Shown in pieces: positions 28,881 to 38,388 of a stretch of DNA of 64,000 bases. The stretch's first letter is position 1. Each line of letters begins with the position of its first letter. This DNA comes from Archangium sp. (GTDB taxonomy: Bacteria; Myxococcota; Myxococcia; Myxococcales; Myxococcaceae). The position numbers and the translations under genes were made by a program. The stretch covers positions 1-64,000 of the forward strand of contig JAUXRX010000017.1 in the NCBI GenBank assembly GCA_030681645.1, given 5' to 3'. The notes under the pieces were generated by a model, which was not told where the DNA came from, searched no databases, and saw only the letters and a list, made by a program, of their open reading frames with translations.

Positions 28881-29920
28881 GGGTTCTCCTGGAGCAGACG
28901 TTGAGCGAGGTGGTTGCCAGATAACCACGCGGCCTGGACGCCGCCGCCGGGAGCGAACAGATCGCCCGCCAGCCCCAGCCGCTGGCCCCCCGGGAGCGAG
29001 AGGCTCAGGGGCTGCGCCAGCTCGCTGCCCCGCTCGACCCGGGCGTAGCTCCATCGGTGAGGCGCGCTGAAGAGGGGCTGGGCGGCCCACGCCCCCACGC
29101 GCCCGGCGGCCTCGGCGAGCAGCTCGGCCGCCCACGTCTCGGCAGGGAGCTCGAGCCGCTGGCGGGACCAGCGCGGCCTGGCCTGAAGCACCAGCACCCT
29201 GGCGCGCGGCGCCTTCCGTTTCGCCGAGTCGTTGGCGATCAACTGCAGACAGTCGCTGTCTTCCGGGTACTGCACGTCCCACGCGGGCGCGGGCGTCTCG
29301 AGCCCGTAGCCGGCGATCAACGTGAGAGACGGCACGCTGGCGAACATGCCCAGCAGGCCCAGCGCGCCAGCGACCTCCGGGGTCTGCGGCAGGGTGCCCA
29401 GCAGGGCCCGGCTCTGCTCGAGCGCCAGGGCCACCACCACGTCGCTCGCTTCCAGCACCTCACCGGCCTCGGTGTGCACAAGGAACGTCCGCTCGCCGGC
29501 CGACAGGCGCACCACCCGCGTCGACAGCTTGACGGTGAGGCCCTGCGCGAGGTGCCTGGGGAACGCGGCCAACCCTTCAGCGAAGGCGAAGCGGCGCTCC
29601 CCCGGGTTGAAGCTGGCGGGCTGGCACGGCGCGCCCCGGCCTTCGACCCGGTGAGGCCAGTCGGCCAGGGGCGTCACGCCAGGCACGCTGGCGATGGCCG
29701 CGAGGAAGGCCGCGTCGCTGCCGTGCAGGAACAGCGGGCCGAAGTCCACGGGCTGCTGTTCGAAGCGCCGCGTGGCGCAGCGCCCGCCGACCCCTCGCGC
29801 GCGATCGACGACGAGCACGCGCCGCCCGCCCGCGGCGAGGGTGCGGGCGCATTCGAGGCCAGCGACCCCCGCGCCGATGACGATCACCTCAGGAGTCGTG
29901 ACGCTGACCTGGCTGGACAC
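28877..29920 (-). CDS. FAD-dependent oxidoreductase, renalase/amine-oxidase-like
   Basis: 347 residues. An N-terminal Rossmann GxGxxG motif (VIVIGAGVAGLECARTLAAGG, about residues 12-32) with VDRARGVGGRCATRR binds FAD. The C-terminus carries GLAGDLFAPGGGVQAAWLSGNHLA, which closes the FAD site in renalase-like proteins. Substrate unknown. The gene is coupled to ribA by a 4-bp overlap, so a flavoprotein is made together with a flavin-pathway enzyme. Confidence 0.9.
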
Positions 29921-29987
29921 CAGCCCATCTTGTTCCCGGCCCGGGCCTCGAGCACCCTTCTTTCGGCTCGAAGGGCTCGTTTCGAAC

Positions 29988-30986
29988 TCAATGCGGTTGA
30001 CGGCTGACCCGGGGCGAGACGAGCTGCACCAGCGTCTCTTCGAGTACGCCCGCGACGCCCCGCACGCCGGGGGGCCAGGGCTCGTCTTTCAGGGCCTTTC
30101 GGGCGGCGGCCTCGAAGGTCCACCGGGGCCGGTAGTCGATCTCGCCCCAGTAGCGATCGTCGGTGGGCAACAGGTCGGCCTTGAACCCGAGCACGAGCTC
30201 GCGCGCCAGGGAGAAGTCGGCGCGGGTCACCAGCTTGAGCCACCACGACGACAGCGAGACGCTCAAGAAGGGCACGCGCAGGCTGGGCACGCGGCGACCG
30301 CGAAGCGAAGCGATGGTGGAGAGGATCTGGGCGCCGCTCACCGTGTCGGGCCCGGGGATGTCGTACCAGGCGCTCGCGGGCAGCGGCACGTCGAGCGCGC
30401 GGACCAGCGCCACCACCACGTCCTCGATGTCGACGGGGCAGGTGCGGGACGCCGTCCACGACGGCAGCAGCATCGCCGGCAGGCGCATGGCCAGGTCGCG
30501 CACGATCTGCCAGGACGCGCTGCCGTTGCCGATGATCATCGAGGCGCGGAGCTCGATCGCCGGCACCGGGCCAGCGCGCAGCACCTCGCCCACCGCGAGC
30601 CGGCTCTTGAGGTGCTCGGACGGCTCGGACGAAGGGGCCACCCCGCCGAGGTAGATGATGCGGGCCACCCCCGCCCGCGCCGCCGCGTCGCGCAGCTCCT
30701 GGGCGACCCGCCGCTCGGTCTGGGCGTAGCCGTGCGCTCCGGCGCCCATCGCGTGAACGAGGAAGATGACGACGTCGATGCCCTGCAGCGCCCGTTCGAC
30801 GTCCTCACGGCGACCCACGTCGCAGGTGACCCACTCGAGGCCTGGGCTCTTGCCGGGCGGTTTGGCGCTGCGGGTGGTGGCGCGAACGTGGCAGCCGGCC
30901 TTGACGAGCGCCGGCAGGAGCGCCTTGCCGACGAACCCGGTCGCTCCCGTCAGCAGCACTCTTCTGGCCCCGCGCTGAATGCTCAT
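29988..30986 (-). CDS. NAD(P)-dependent SDR/NmrA-like epimerase family protein
   Basis: 332 residues from ATG 30986. The N-terminus has the atypical-SDR nucleotide motif VLLTGATGFVGKALLPAL (TGxxGxxG) and later VVIFLVHAMG and RIIYLGGVAP. The family includes complex I NDUFA9-like and sugar-epimerase-like proteins. The usual YxxxK is not apparent, which fits the atypical NmrA/NDUFA9 group. Substrate unknown. Confidence 0.88.
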   Translation of the reverse strand: MSIQRGARRVLLTGATGFVGKALLPALVKAGCHVRATTRSAKPPGKSPGLEWVTCDVGRREDVERALQGIDVVIFLVHAMGAGAHGYAQTERRVAQELRDAAARAGVARIIYLGGVAPSSEPSEHLKSRLAVGEVLRAGPVPAIELRASMIIGNGSASWQIVRDLAMRLPAMLLPSWTASRTCPVDIEDVVVALVRALDVPLPASAWYDIPGPDTVSGAQILSTIASLRGRRVPSLRVPFLSVSLSSWWLKLVTRADFSLARELVLGFKADLLPTDDRYWGEIDYRPRWTFEAAARKALKDEPWPPGVRGVAGVLEETLVQLVSPRVSRQPH

Positions 30987-31026
30987 CAAGGTAACTACCG
31001 CGCAGCGCCCGGGATAGCTTGGCTCG

Positions 31027-31971
31027 GTGTCGCCACCCGCCAGAGCGCTCGCCCTCGCGCTGTTCGCCTTCGCCGGCTGCAGCCGGAACCTGGGGGTGTT
31101 GATTCACACCCGCGCCGAGGTGCCCGACGAGCGCATCGTCGGCCTCTTCCCCTGCGAGGCCGGAGGGCGGGACGTCGTCGATCTCGACCCCTCGAGGCCG
31201 GTGACGGTGCTGGTGCACGGCTGCAATTCGTCGGGGGAACGCTTCAAGACGCTGGCCCAGGTCTTCGAGGCGAACGGCCAGCAGACGATCTGCTTCAACT
31301 ACAACGATCGCGACTACATCAACACCTCCGCCACCCAATTGGCCACGTCGCTCAGCGCGCTCCAGCGGCGCCTCGAGCCCCGGGAGATCACCGTGCTCGG
31401 ACACAGCCAGGGTGGGCTCATCGCCCGCCGTGCCCTGCAGGCCGATCTTCCCAGGCCCCTCGTCACCCGCGAGGGCTTCAGCTACCGGCTCGTCACCATC
31501 TCGGCGCCCTTCTCCGGCATCTCGTCATCGGCCGATTGCGGGAGGACCTGGCTGCACGTGCTCAGCTTCTCGGCGACCGTGTTGGTGTGCCTGGTCGTGA
31601 CCGGCAACAAGTGGACGGAGATTCCCCCCGGCTCGGGGTTCATGACCAACCCGACCCCGTTCATCGGGACGCGGCACCTCCAGATCGTCACCGACGAGCG
31701 CGCCACCTGCCGACACCGCCGCGGCGACGGCACGTGCGAGGTCGACGACTTCGTCTTCGGGCTCGACGAGCAGCGCAGCGCCATCGTCTCCGCCGACCCC
31801 AGGGTCACCACCGTCGAGCTGCGTGAGGGGCACGCGGCCGTGGTGGGAGAGAACGGCGTGGCGCCGCTCTTGTTGATCGACGCGCTGCAGAAGCAGAACG
31901 TCCTCGCGGCGACGCCGCCCGGGCAGCAGGCGGCCTTCGCCGGGCTGCTGGCCCGGCTCTACCCGCGGTGA
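31027..31971 (+). CDS. Exported lipoprotein with alpha/beta-hydrolase (lipase) domain
   Basis: 314 residues from GTG 31027. A short signal peptide ends in a lipobox (FAGC, residues ~15-18). The hydrolase core has the strand-loop VTVLVHGCNSSG, a nucleophile elbow GHSQGG and a later GHAAVV that could supply the catalytic His. An extra Cys pair (CRHRRGDGTC) suggests a disulfide-stabilised, exported enzyme. Substrate unknown; esterase or lipase is likely. It is divergent from the SDR gene. Confidence 0.85.
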   Translation: MSPPARALALALFAFAGCSRNLGVLIHTRAEVPDERIVGLFPCEAGGRDVVDLDPSRPVTVLVHGCNSSGERFKTLAQVFEANGQQTICFNYNDRDYINTSATQLATSLSALQRRLEPREITVLGHSQGGLIARRALQADLPRPLVTREGFSYRLVTISAPFSGISSSADCGRTWLHVLSFSATVLVCLVVTGNKWTEIPPGSGFMTNPTPFIGTRHLQIVTDERATCRHRRGDGTCEVDDFVFGLDEQRSAIVSADPRVTTVELREGHAAVVGENGVAPLLLIDALQKQNVLAATPPGQQAAFAGLLARLYPR

Positions 31972-31980
31972 GTCAGCCGT

Positions 31981-32787
31981 TCAGGTCTTCGTGCCGACCG
32001 TCAGCAGGGCGGGCATCTCGACCTTGATCGGTCCCTTGCCCAGCCGCTCTTCGACGCGCGCGTAGAGCTTCTGCATCACCGGCGCGTAGTCGACGCCCAG
32101 CTGCTTCGAGAGCGCTGCCAGCGGCGCACAGCTCGACGGGAACCAGGCCCAGTACTCCGCCAGCGAAGGCGACTCGAACGCGAACGAGGCGCGCTCGACC
32201 TTCACGTCGCCGAAGCCCGCCATGCCCATCTCGGTGAGGCACGCCTCGGGCGTGTCCAGCACCCGCTGCGGCGGGGGAAGGCCCGGCACCAGGTCAGCCA
32301 GCGAACCGAAGACCGCCGACATGAAGGGCAGCTTCTCCATCGGCTCCCAGCTCGCCACCACGGCCTTGCCGCCCGGGCGGAGCACCCGGTACAGCTCGCC
32401 GAAGCCCCGGGCGCGGCTGGGGAAGAAGATGAGGCTGAACATCGAGAACGCCGCGTGGAACTTGTCAGCCGGCAGCTCGAGCGCCTGGCCGTCGCACACC
32501 TTGGTGTCGACGCGGATCTTCCGGGCGCTGGTCGCCGCGCGCAGCCGGTCGATCATGTTCCGCGAGAAGTCGACCGCCGTCACCGTGTGCCCCTGCTCGA
32601 CCGCCAGCAGCGCCAGGGTGCCGGGGCCCGACCCCACGTCCACCACCTCGGACGCCGGAGGCACCGCCGCCAGCTTCAGCGCCTCGCGTGAGTAGTTCTC
32701 GAGTACCGGCACCACGTGCTGCGTGTACGCCTCAGCGACGAGATCCCACGTCGCTGCCGCTGCCATTGGGCCCCCGGGTTTGCTCAT
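31981..32787 (-). CDS. Class I SAM-dependent methyltransferase
   Basis: 268 residues. SAM-binding motif I is VVDVGSGPGTLALLAVEQG (about residues 48-66), followed by the acidic VTAVDFSRNMIDRLRAA, and the post-motif LRPGGKAVVASWEP. The fold matches methyltransferase type 11 (UbiE-like). Substrate unknown. It converges with the lipase gene and lies 30 bp downstream of the DUF2520 gene. Confidence 0.92.
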   Translation of the reverse strand: MSKPGGPMAAAATWDLVAEAYTQHVVPVLENYSREALKLAAVPPASEVVDVGSGPGTLALLAVEQGHTVTAVDFSRNMIDRLRAATSARKIRVDTKVCDGQALELPADKFHAAFSMFSLIFFPSRARGFGELYRVLRPGGKAVVASWEPMEKLPFMSAVFGSLADLVPGLPPPQRVLDTPEACLTEMGMAGFGDVKVERASFAFESPSLAEYWAWFPSSCAPLAALSKQLGVDYAPVMQKLYARVEERLGKGPIKVEMPALLTVGTKT

Positions 32788-32817
32788 AGGGCCGCACCTA
32801 TCACTGAACGGAGGTCT

Positions 32818-33675
32818 TCAGGCCAGCAGTCGTTCGAGGGCGAGGCGGGTTTCTGGCGGAAGGGCCGGGGTCAGCCGGAGCGCCCGGCGGGAAAGCAGCC
32901 GGTAAAGACTCCCCAACTCCGGGGGGAGCGACTCCAGGTGGGCCTGCACCACGCCCACGTCACCCCGCACCACCGGCCCGGTGAGGCCCTTCTCGAGGCC
33001 GCGCGAAGACACCCCACGCAGCGCCGAGGCGGACAGCGGGAGCAGCGCCTTGATCGCCACGTCGCGATGCAGGCCGGCTTCCTCCAGCGCGGAAACGGCG
33101 CCGTCGAGCAGCGCCACCAGCAGCCCGGCGCTGAGCACCGCGCCTGCGTGGTACGCGGTGCGCCCCGTCTCAGGCACTTCGAGGGGCGACATGCCCAGCG
33201 CGGCCGCCATGCGCTCGAGGTTGGCGTGCAGGGTGCGATCGGTCGAGGCGAGGGCCACGGTGTGGCCGCTCAACGAGTCCTTGGGGTCCGAGATCGCCGC
33301 GAGCGGGTGAAACGAGCCGACCGGCCGCCGGGTGCGCGCGGTGGCGAAGGTGGCGAGGGGCAGGGCGCCGCTGCAGTGCACCAGCGCGGTGGAAGGGCCG
33401 AGATCCTCCTCGACCAGCTCCATCGCTGGCACGACCGCGGAGTCCGGCACCGCCAGGATGCACAGCTGCGCTGCCCGCAGATCGTCGTGATCCGCGAGGA
33501 AGACCCGCAGCGAAGCGGCCTTCCGCACCGAGTCAGCCGAGCGCGGCAGCACCGCGACGTCCCAACCCGCTTCACGCAGGCCCAGCGCGATCGCCCCGCC
33601 CACGCGGCCGAAGCCGACGATCACCACCCGGGGGGTCGCCTGGCGCCGCGGCGCGGTCTTTTTCTTCTTCTTCAA
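32818..33675 (-). CDS. Rossmann-like/DUF2520 domain protein
   Basis: 285 residues. After a Lys-rich start (MKKKKKTAPRR) comes an NADP-binding Rossmann motif VVIVGFGRVGGAIALGLREAG, then LCILAVPDSAVVPAM and SFHPLAAISD. The C-terminal half fits DUF2520, a helical dimerisation domain like that of 6-phosphogluconate-dehydrogenase-type enzymes. Reported as a family only; substrate unknown. Its start overlaps the Clp-like gene stop by 4 bp. Confidence 0.9.
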   Translation of the reverse strand: MKKKKKTAPRRQATPRVVIVGFGRVGGAIALGLREAGWDVAVLPRSADSVRKAASLRVFLADHDDLRAAQLCILAVPDSAVVPAMELVEEDLGPSTALVHCSGALPLATFATARTRRPVGSFHPLAAISDPKDSLSGHTVALASTDRTLHANLERMAAALGMSPLEVPETGRTAYHAGAVLSAGLLVALLDGAVSALEEAGLHRDVAIKALLPLSASALRGVSSRGLEKGLTGPVVRGDVGVVQAHLESLPPELGSLYRLLSRRALRLTPALPPETRLALERLLA

Positions 33676-36143
33676 TTCGCGCTCTCGACCGGCCTGAACT
33701 GCAGTTGGCCCGCCAGCAGCTCGACGCGCACGCGATCACCCTGCGCGAAGTCCCCGGCGAGGATCCGCTCGGCCAGCGGCCCTTCGACCAGGCGCTGCAC
33801 GGTCTGGCGCATCGGCCGCGCGCCCAGGGTGGGGTCGAACCCGCCGCTCCTGAGCAGGTGAGCGATCACCTCGTCGGTGGCCTCGTAGGCGATGCCCTTC
33901 TCGGAGTGCAGGCGCTTGCTCGACTCGGTGAGCAGCAGCCCCGCGATCTTCGCCACCTCGATCTCCTTGAGCGGCTTGAAGGCGCAGCGCTCGTCGATGC
34001 GGTTCCACAGCTCGGGCGGCAGCGACTTGCGCGCGCTCTCGGCGGCGGCCTTCTCTCCAGAGACCTCGACGGGCTCCGAGGAGCCGAAGCCCATCGACCG
34101 GCCCTTCGCCGAGAACGCCTCGGCGCCGAGGTTGGTGGTGAGGATCACGATGGTGTTCGAGAAGTCGATGTGGCGGCCCTTGCCGTCGGTGAGGCGGCCT
34201 TCCTCGAGCACCTGGAGGAGGAGCAGCAGCACGTCGCGGTTGGCCTTGTCGATCTCGTCGAGCACCACCACCGACGACGGCTTGCGGCGCACGGGCTCGG
34301 TGAGCTGGCCGCCTTCGCCGAAGCCCACGTAGCCGGCGGGCGCGCCGATCAACCGGGACACGCCGTGGCCTTCCGACATCTCGGACATGTCGATGCGGAT
34401 CATCGCGTCGCGGCTGCCGAACACGACGTCGGCCAGGCCGCGCGCCATCTCGGTCTTGCCCACGCCCGTCGGGCCCAGGAAGAGGAAGCTACCCATGGGG
34501 CGGCGGCTGGAGAAGCCGGCGTAGTTGCGGCGCACCACGCGCGCCACGCGATCGATCACGTCCTCGTGGCCGATGACGCGCTTGCGCAGGTCGCTCTCCA
34601 TCGAGAGCAGCCGCGCCGAGTCGTTCATGAGCAGCCGCTCTTCCGGCAGCTGGGCGATCTTCGCGATCACCCGCGCCACGTCCTGCGGCTCGACCAGGGT
34701 CTTGCCCTCGCGGTGGCAACGCGAGCCCGCGAGATCGAGCACCGAGATCGCCTTGTCCGGCAGGAACCGGTCGCTGATGTACTTGGCCGACATCGAGGCC
34801 GCGGCCTGCAGCGCGTCGGGCGCGTACTTGAGGCGGTGGTGCTGCTCGTAGCGGCCGATCACCCCGTTGAGGATGTAGACCGTGTCGGGGATCGAGGGCT
34901 CGTTCACCACCACCGGCGTGAAGCGGCGCTCGAGCGCGGGATCGTTGCCCAGGTGCTTGCGGTACTCGTCGTGCGTGGTGGCGCCGATGCAGGGGAACTC
35001 GCCGCGCGACATCGCCGCCTTGAGCTCGTTCGCCGCGTCCTGCGGGCCTTCGCCGGTGGAGCCCGCGCCCATGAGCGTGTGCACCTCGTCGATGAACACC
35101 ACCACCTTGCCGGCGTTCTTCACTTCTTCCTTCAGCGAGTTGAGGCGCTCGGAGAACGAGCCGCGCAGCTGCGTGCCGGCCACCAGCGTGGCCATGTCGA
35201 GCTCGATGATCATCCGGTCGCCGAGCGGCCCCTTGAGGTTGGCCAGCTGCTGGGCCACGCCCTCGACCACGGCCGTCTTTCCCACGCCCGGCTCGCCGAG
35301 GAGCACCGGGTTGTTCGTGCGGCGCTTGCCGAGGATGTCGATGATCTCGTCGATCTCGCGCGCGCGGCCCACCACCGGGTCGAGCTTTCCTTCGCGAGCC
35401 AGCGCCGTGAGGTTCTTTCCCAGCGAGGTGAGCAGCGGGAAGGTGCGCGGGTCGAGCTGCCACTTGCCCGACATCACGCTCGGCGCGGCGCGCGCGTGGG
35501 GCACGGGCGCGGGAGACGGCACGGGAACGGGCAGGGCGGCCAGCTCGTCGAGCTCGTCGTCGGACACGTCGTCGACCAGGTCACGAATCGACATCGCCGG
35601 CTTGAGCGTGGCGGGCTTCGGAGGAGGAAGGACCGTCGCCGTCGCAGCGCGGGGCGCGAAGGGCAGGGGAGGCGCGCCGACCGGGCGGCCCGAAGACGCG
35701 CGCGGAACGTTGGGAGGCAGCTCGCGCTGCAGCATCAGGCGGCGCGGCATGCGGCCCGAGGTGAAGTACGAGAGCGCGGTGTTGCGCAGGGCGGTCAGGT
35801 CCATGCCCGTCTTGAACAGCAGGTCCTGGGCTGAGCAGCGCACGCGCGTCATCGCGATCATCGCGTGCAGGCAGTCGGCCTCGGCCGAGCCGCAGTTGGC
35901 GGCGATCTCTTTGCCCTTCTCGCGCAGCTCCTTGATCAACCCGTCGGGCTCGCTGGGCGCCGAGGTGAGCAGCTCGAGGAGGATGTCTTCGTTGACGCCC
36001 CGCTCGCTGAGCAGCATCGCCGCGCGGTTCTCGACGGTGAACATCGCGAGCAGCACGTGCGCCGTGGTGAGGCGTTGGCTGACGCTCTGGGCGATGTCCT
36101 CCGCCTCCAGCATCACTTGAGCGAAGTCGGTGCTCTCGACCAT
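33672..36143 (-). CDS. ClpA/ClpC-like AAA+ protein unfoldase
   Basis: 823 residues from ATG 36143. Order: Clp N-domain (~1-150), a Pro/Ala-rich linker (~150-235), AAA-1 with Walker A GEPGVGKT and IDEVHTLMGAG, a short joint without the ClpB coiled-coil, AAA-2 with Walker A GPTGVGKT and LDEIDKA, then a Clp C-terminal domain. No ClpB-type middle domain means it is more likely a ClpP partner than a disaggregase; an MGF tripeptide before NRID sits where ClpA/X carry the ClpP-binding IGF/L loop. The linker is unusually long. Cytoplasmic. Confidence 0.93.
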   Translation of the reverse strand: MVESTDFAQVMLEAEDIAQSVSQRLTTAHVLLAMFTVENRAAMLLSERGVNEDILLELLTSAPSEPDGLIKELREKGKEIAANCGSAEADCLHAMIAMTRVRCSAQDLLFKTGMDLTALRNTALSYFTSGRMPRRLMLQRELPPNVPRASSGRPVGAPPLPFAPRAATATVLPPPKPATLKPAMSIRDLVDDVSDDELDELAALPVPVPSPAPVPHARAAPSVMSGKWQLDPRTFPLLTSLGKNLTALAREGKLDPVVGRAREIDEIIDILGKRRTNNPVLLGEPGVGKTAVVEGVAQQLANLKGPLGDRMIIELDMATLVAGTQLRGSFSERLNSLKEEVKNAGKVVVFIDEVHTLMGAGSTGEGPQDAANELKAAMSRGEFPCIGATTHDEYRKHLGNDPALERRFTPVVVNEPSIPDTVYILNGVIGRYEQHHRLKYAPDALQAAASMSAKYISDRFLPDKAISVLDLAGSRCHREGKTLVEPQDVARVIAKIAQLPEERLLMNDSARLLSMESDLRKRVIGHEDVIDRVARVVRRNYAGFSSRRPMGSFLFLGPTGVGKTEMARGLADVVFGSRDAMIRIDMSEMSEGHGVSRLIGAPAGYVGFGEGGQLTEPVRRKPSSVVVLDEIDKANRDVLLLLLQVLEEGRLTDGKGRHIDFSNTIVILTTNLGAEAFSAKGRSMGFGSSEPVEVSGEKAAAESARKSLPPELWNRIDERCAFKPLKEIEVAKIAGLLLTESSKRLHSEKGIAYEATDEVIAHLLRSGGFDPTLGARPMRQTVQRLVEGPLAERILAGDFAQGDRVRVELLAGQLQFRPVESAN

Positions 36144-36176
36144 GTGGCGTTGGACTCCCGTGCGGGTGAGGGCCGA

Positions 36177-36205
36177 GTTGTACACCCGCGAGATCTCTGC
36201 CCCAA
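36177..36205 (-). promoter_or_regulatory. Predicted promoter of the Clp-like gene
   Basis: On the minus strand: -35 TTGGGG (36205-36200), 17-bp spacer, -10 TACAAC (36182-36177). A start near 36170 would leave a ~27-nt leader with GGGAG as Shine-Dalgarno. The 207-bp divergent gap to the YIP1-like gene is AT-richer than its surroundings. Confidence 0.5.
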
Positions 36206-36350
36206 ATTTTCCGCTACAGGTCGCCACAGACCGGTTTCTCACCTCATTCCGGTCAGTTATGCCGAGGGCGGATTCTTTTAGTTGGCGAAACCGGGGCCTT
36301 GGTGAAATCACCCACAGCCGCACGCGTTGTGTGCGCGCCACCCAAAGCCC

Positions 36351-37070
36351 ATGGAAGCCCTCACGCTGCCGCTCCGCGCCTTGCTCGATCCCGTGGGGGC
36401 CATCCCCCGCGCGGTGGAGACACGTCGGTGGCTGATTCCGCTGTTGCTGGTGGCGGTGCTGACCGCGGCCGCTGGAGCGGCGATCGCGCTGCGCCTCGAT
36501 GCGTCGCGCCTGGTGATCCCGAAGATGCAGATGTCGGGCGAGCTGATGAAGGCCAGCGAGCGCGAGGTGAACGAGGCGATCGAACAGGCCCAGCGGGTGG
36601 CCCTGGTGGGTGGCATCGCGAAGGGGCTGCTGCTGATGCCGCTGCTGGTGCTGTTGCTGTCGGTGGTGCTCAAGGTCGCGGCCTGGCTCATCGGCCGGAA
36701 GGCGCTCTTCGCCGATCTCTTCACGGTGGCGGCGCTCACCATGCTGCCGGTCGCGGTGTTCCACGGCATCGAGGTGGTGGCCGCGCTCAAGCTCGAGGTG
36801 ATCACCCCGCGGGTGGCCGAGACGCTGGTGCCTTCGTCGGTCGCCGCGCTGGTGCAGATGGCGTCGCCCGCGCTCAAGCGCGTGTACACCGCGATCGATC
36901 TCATCAACATCTGGTCGTCGCTGCTGATGGGGCTCGGCTTCGCCGCCGCCTCGAAGTGGAGCCCGTGGAAGGGCGCGCTGTTCGGCCTCTTCCTCTACGT
37001 GCTCTTCGCGGCCGCGTTCTTCGTCGGTCTTCCGGGGCTCGCGCCGCCGGAAGGCAGGGGAGGTGGGTGA
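36351..37070 (+). CDS. YIP1-like integral membrane protein
   Basis: 239 residues from ATG 36351. Five hydrophobic segments, beginning with RWLIPLLLVAVLTAAAGAAIAL and ending ALFGLFLYVLFAAAFFVGLPG, with the layout of bacterial YIP1-family proteins (TM helices after a short soluble N-terminus LPLRALLDPVGAIPRAVE). Function unknown. It heads the exporter operon: its 3' end overlaps the tolC-like gene by 8 bp. Confidence 0.85.
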   Translation: MEALTLPLRALLDPVGAIPRAVETRRWLIPLLLVAVLTAAAGAAIALRLDASRLVIPKMQMSGELMKASEREVNEAIEQAQRVALVGGIAKGLLLMPLLVLLLSVVLKVAAWLIGRKALFADLFTVAALTMLPVAVFHGIEVVAALKLEVITPRVAETLVPSSVAALVQMASPALKRVYTAIDLINIWSSLLMGLGFAAASKWSPWKGALFGLFLYVLFAAAFFVGLPGLAPPEGRGGG

Positions 37071-38388
37071 CGTGAGTGTCCTGAGTCTGATGGTCGTCAG
37101 CCAGCTTGCCGCCACGCCGATCACCCTCGAGGAGGTGCGCGAGGCCTCGCGGCAGTCGCTCGACGCCATCCGCGCCCGGCTCGACGTGCAGCGCGCCGAG
37201 TCGCAGGTCAAGACGGCGCGCTCGGCCATCCTCCCGCAGGTGTCGATGAATTTCGGGATCGGCCTGAGCTTCATCGGTCCACAGCGCCAGCTGATTTCCT
37301 ACAAGGACCCCGACTCGGGGAACTTCGTTCAGCAGTTCCAGGACACCAACAACTCCCTGGTGCGGGGGAACTTTCAGCTGGGGCTGCAGGTCAACCAGCT
37401 GCTCTACGACGGCGCCCGCTGGTGGACCCAGATGGCCCGCTCGGGGGACCAGGAAGAGGCCGCCCGCGGGCAGCTGGCCGAGCAGCAGCTCTCCAGCGAG
37501 TTGGAGGCGACCCGCCGCTTCTTCGAGCTGCTCAAGGCCCAGCTCGCGCTCAAGGTGCTCGAGGAGAGCGTCAAACGCAGCGCAGAGCAGGTGGCCCGCG
37601 CGAAGGCCCTCTACGAGGCAGGCCGAGGGCAGCGCAGCGCGGTCTACGATGCCTCCACCAACCTGGGGAACGACGAGATCGGCGTCGTGCGGCAGCGGCA
37701 GCGCATCGTGCAGACCCGGCTGGCCCTGCTGCAGTGGCTGGGCCGTGAGGACGCAGACGTAGAGGCGGTGCCGCCCGGCGATCTGGCCGAGGTTCGCGCC
37801 CCGTACGAGCCGGGCCACGCGGTGGCGCAGGCCCGGTCGCTCCGGCCGCTCTTCAAGTCGCTCGGCGCGCAGGTGCGCGCGGCTGAGCTGGGCATCACGG
37901 TGGCGCGCGCCGACTACTTCCCACGCATCGTGGCCAGCGCCTCGTATTCCCGCAACTCCCCCACCGCCGACCCGTTCTTCACTGACCCCACGCGCCAGAA
38001 CAACCTCAGCGCCGGCGTCAACCTCTCGTGGGATCTCTTCAACGGCTTCGCCCACGTGGCGAACGAAGACCGCGCGCGCATCGAGCTCACCCAGGCCCAG
38101 GCCCAGCAGCGCCAGTCCGTGTTGGACCTGGAGTCGGAGATCCGCCGCGCCGTCGACGCGCACAAGACCGAGGTCGAGGTGCTGGCCATCTCCGAGCGCA
38201 ACCTGGCGCAGGCTCAGGAGCAGGCGTCGCTCGAGACCGAGCGCTTCTCTGCCGGCGCCGGCTCGTCGCTTGAAGTGCGCAACGCACAGATCAAATACAC
38301 GCAGGCGCAGCTCTCGGTGCTGCAGGGCAGGGCGGACGTCGCCACGGCCAAAGCAGCGCTGGAGCGTGCGGTGGGAGGCTCACCATGA
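37063..38388 (+). CDS. TolC-family outer-membrane efflux protein
   Basis: 441 residues from GTG 37063 (GTG 37072 is possible). A short signal-like start (VLSLMVVSQLAATPITLEE) leads into two repeats of long helical segments with the family pattern ARLDVQRAESQVKTARSAILPQVSMNFG and ELGITVARADYFPRIVASASYSRN. It forms the outer-membrane duct of a tripartite pump. It overlaps the next gene by 4 bp (ATGA). Confidence 0.92.
   Translation: MGDVSVLSLMVVSQLAATPITLEEVREASRQSLDAIRARLDVQRAESQVKTARSAILPQVSMNFGIGLSFIGPQRQLISYKDPDSGNFVQQFQDTNNSLVRGNFQLGLQVNQLLYDGARWWTQMARSGDQEEAARGQLAEQQLSSELEATRRFFELLKAQLALKVLEESVKRSAEQVARAKALYEAGRGQRSAVYDASTNLGNDEIGVVRQRQRIVQTRLALLQWLGREDADVEAVPPGDLAEVRAPYEPGHAVAQARSLRPLFKSLGAQVRAAELGITVARADYFPRIVASASYSRNSPTADPFFTDPTRQNNLSAGVNLSWDLFNGFAHVANEDRARIELTQAQAQQRQSVLDLESEIRRAVDAHKTEVEVLAISERNLAQAQEQASLETERFSAGAGSSLEVRNAQIKYTQAQLSVLQGRADVATAKAALERAVGGSP

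Noticed and set aside
29694..31826. 710-codon + ORF across the SDR and lipase region
   Set aside because: Low-complexity Arg/Ala/Pro/His antisense of minus-strand genes with normal domains; the lipase is in a different frame.
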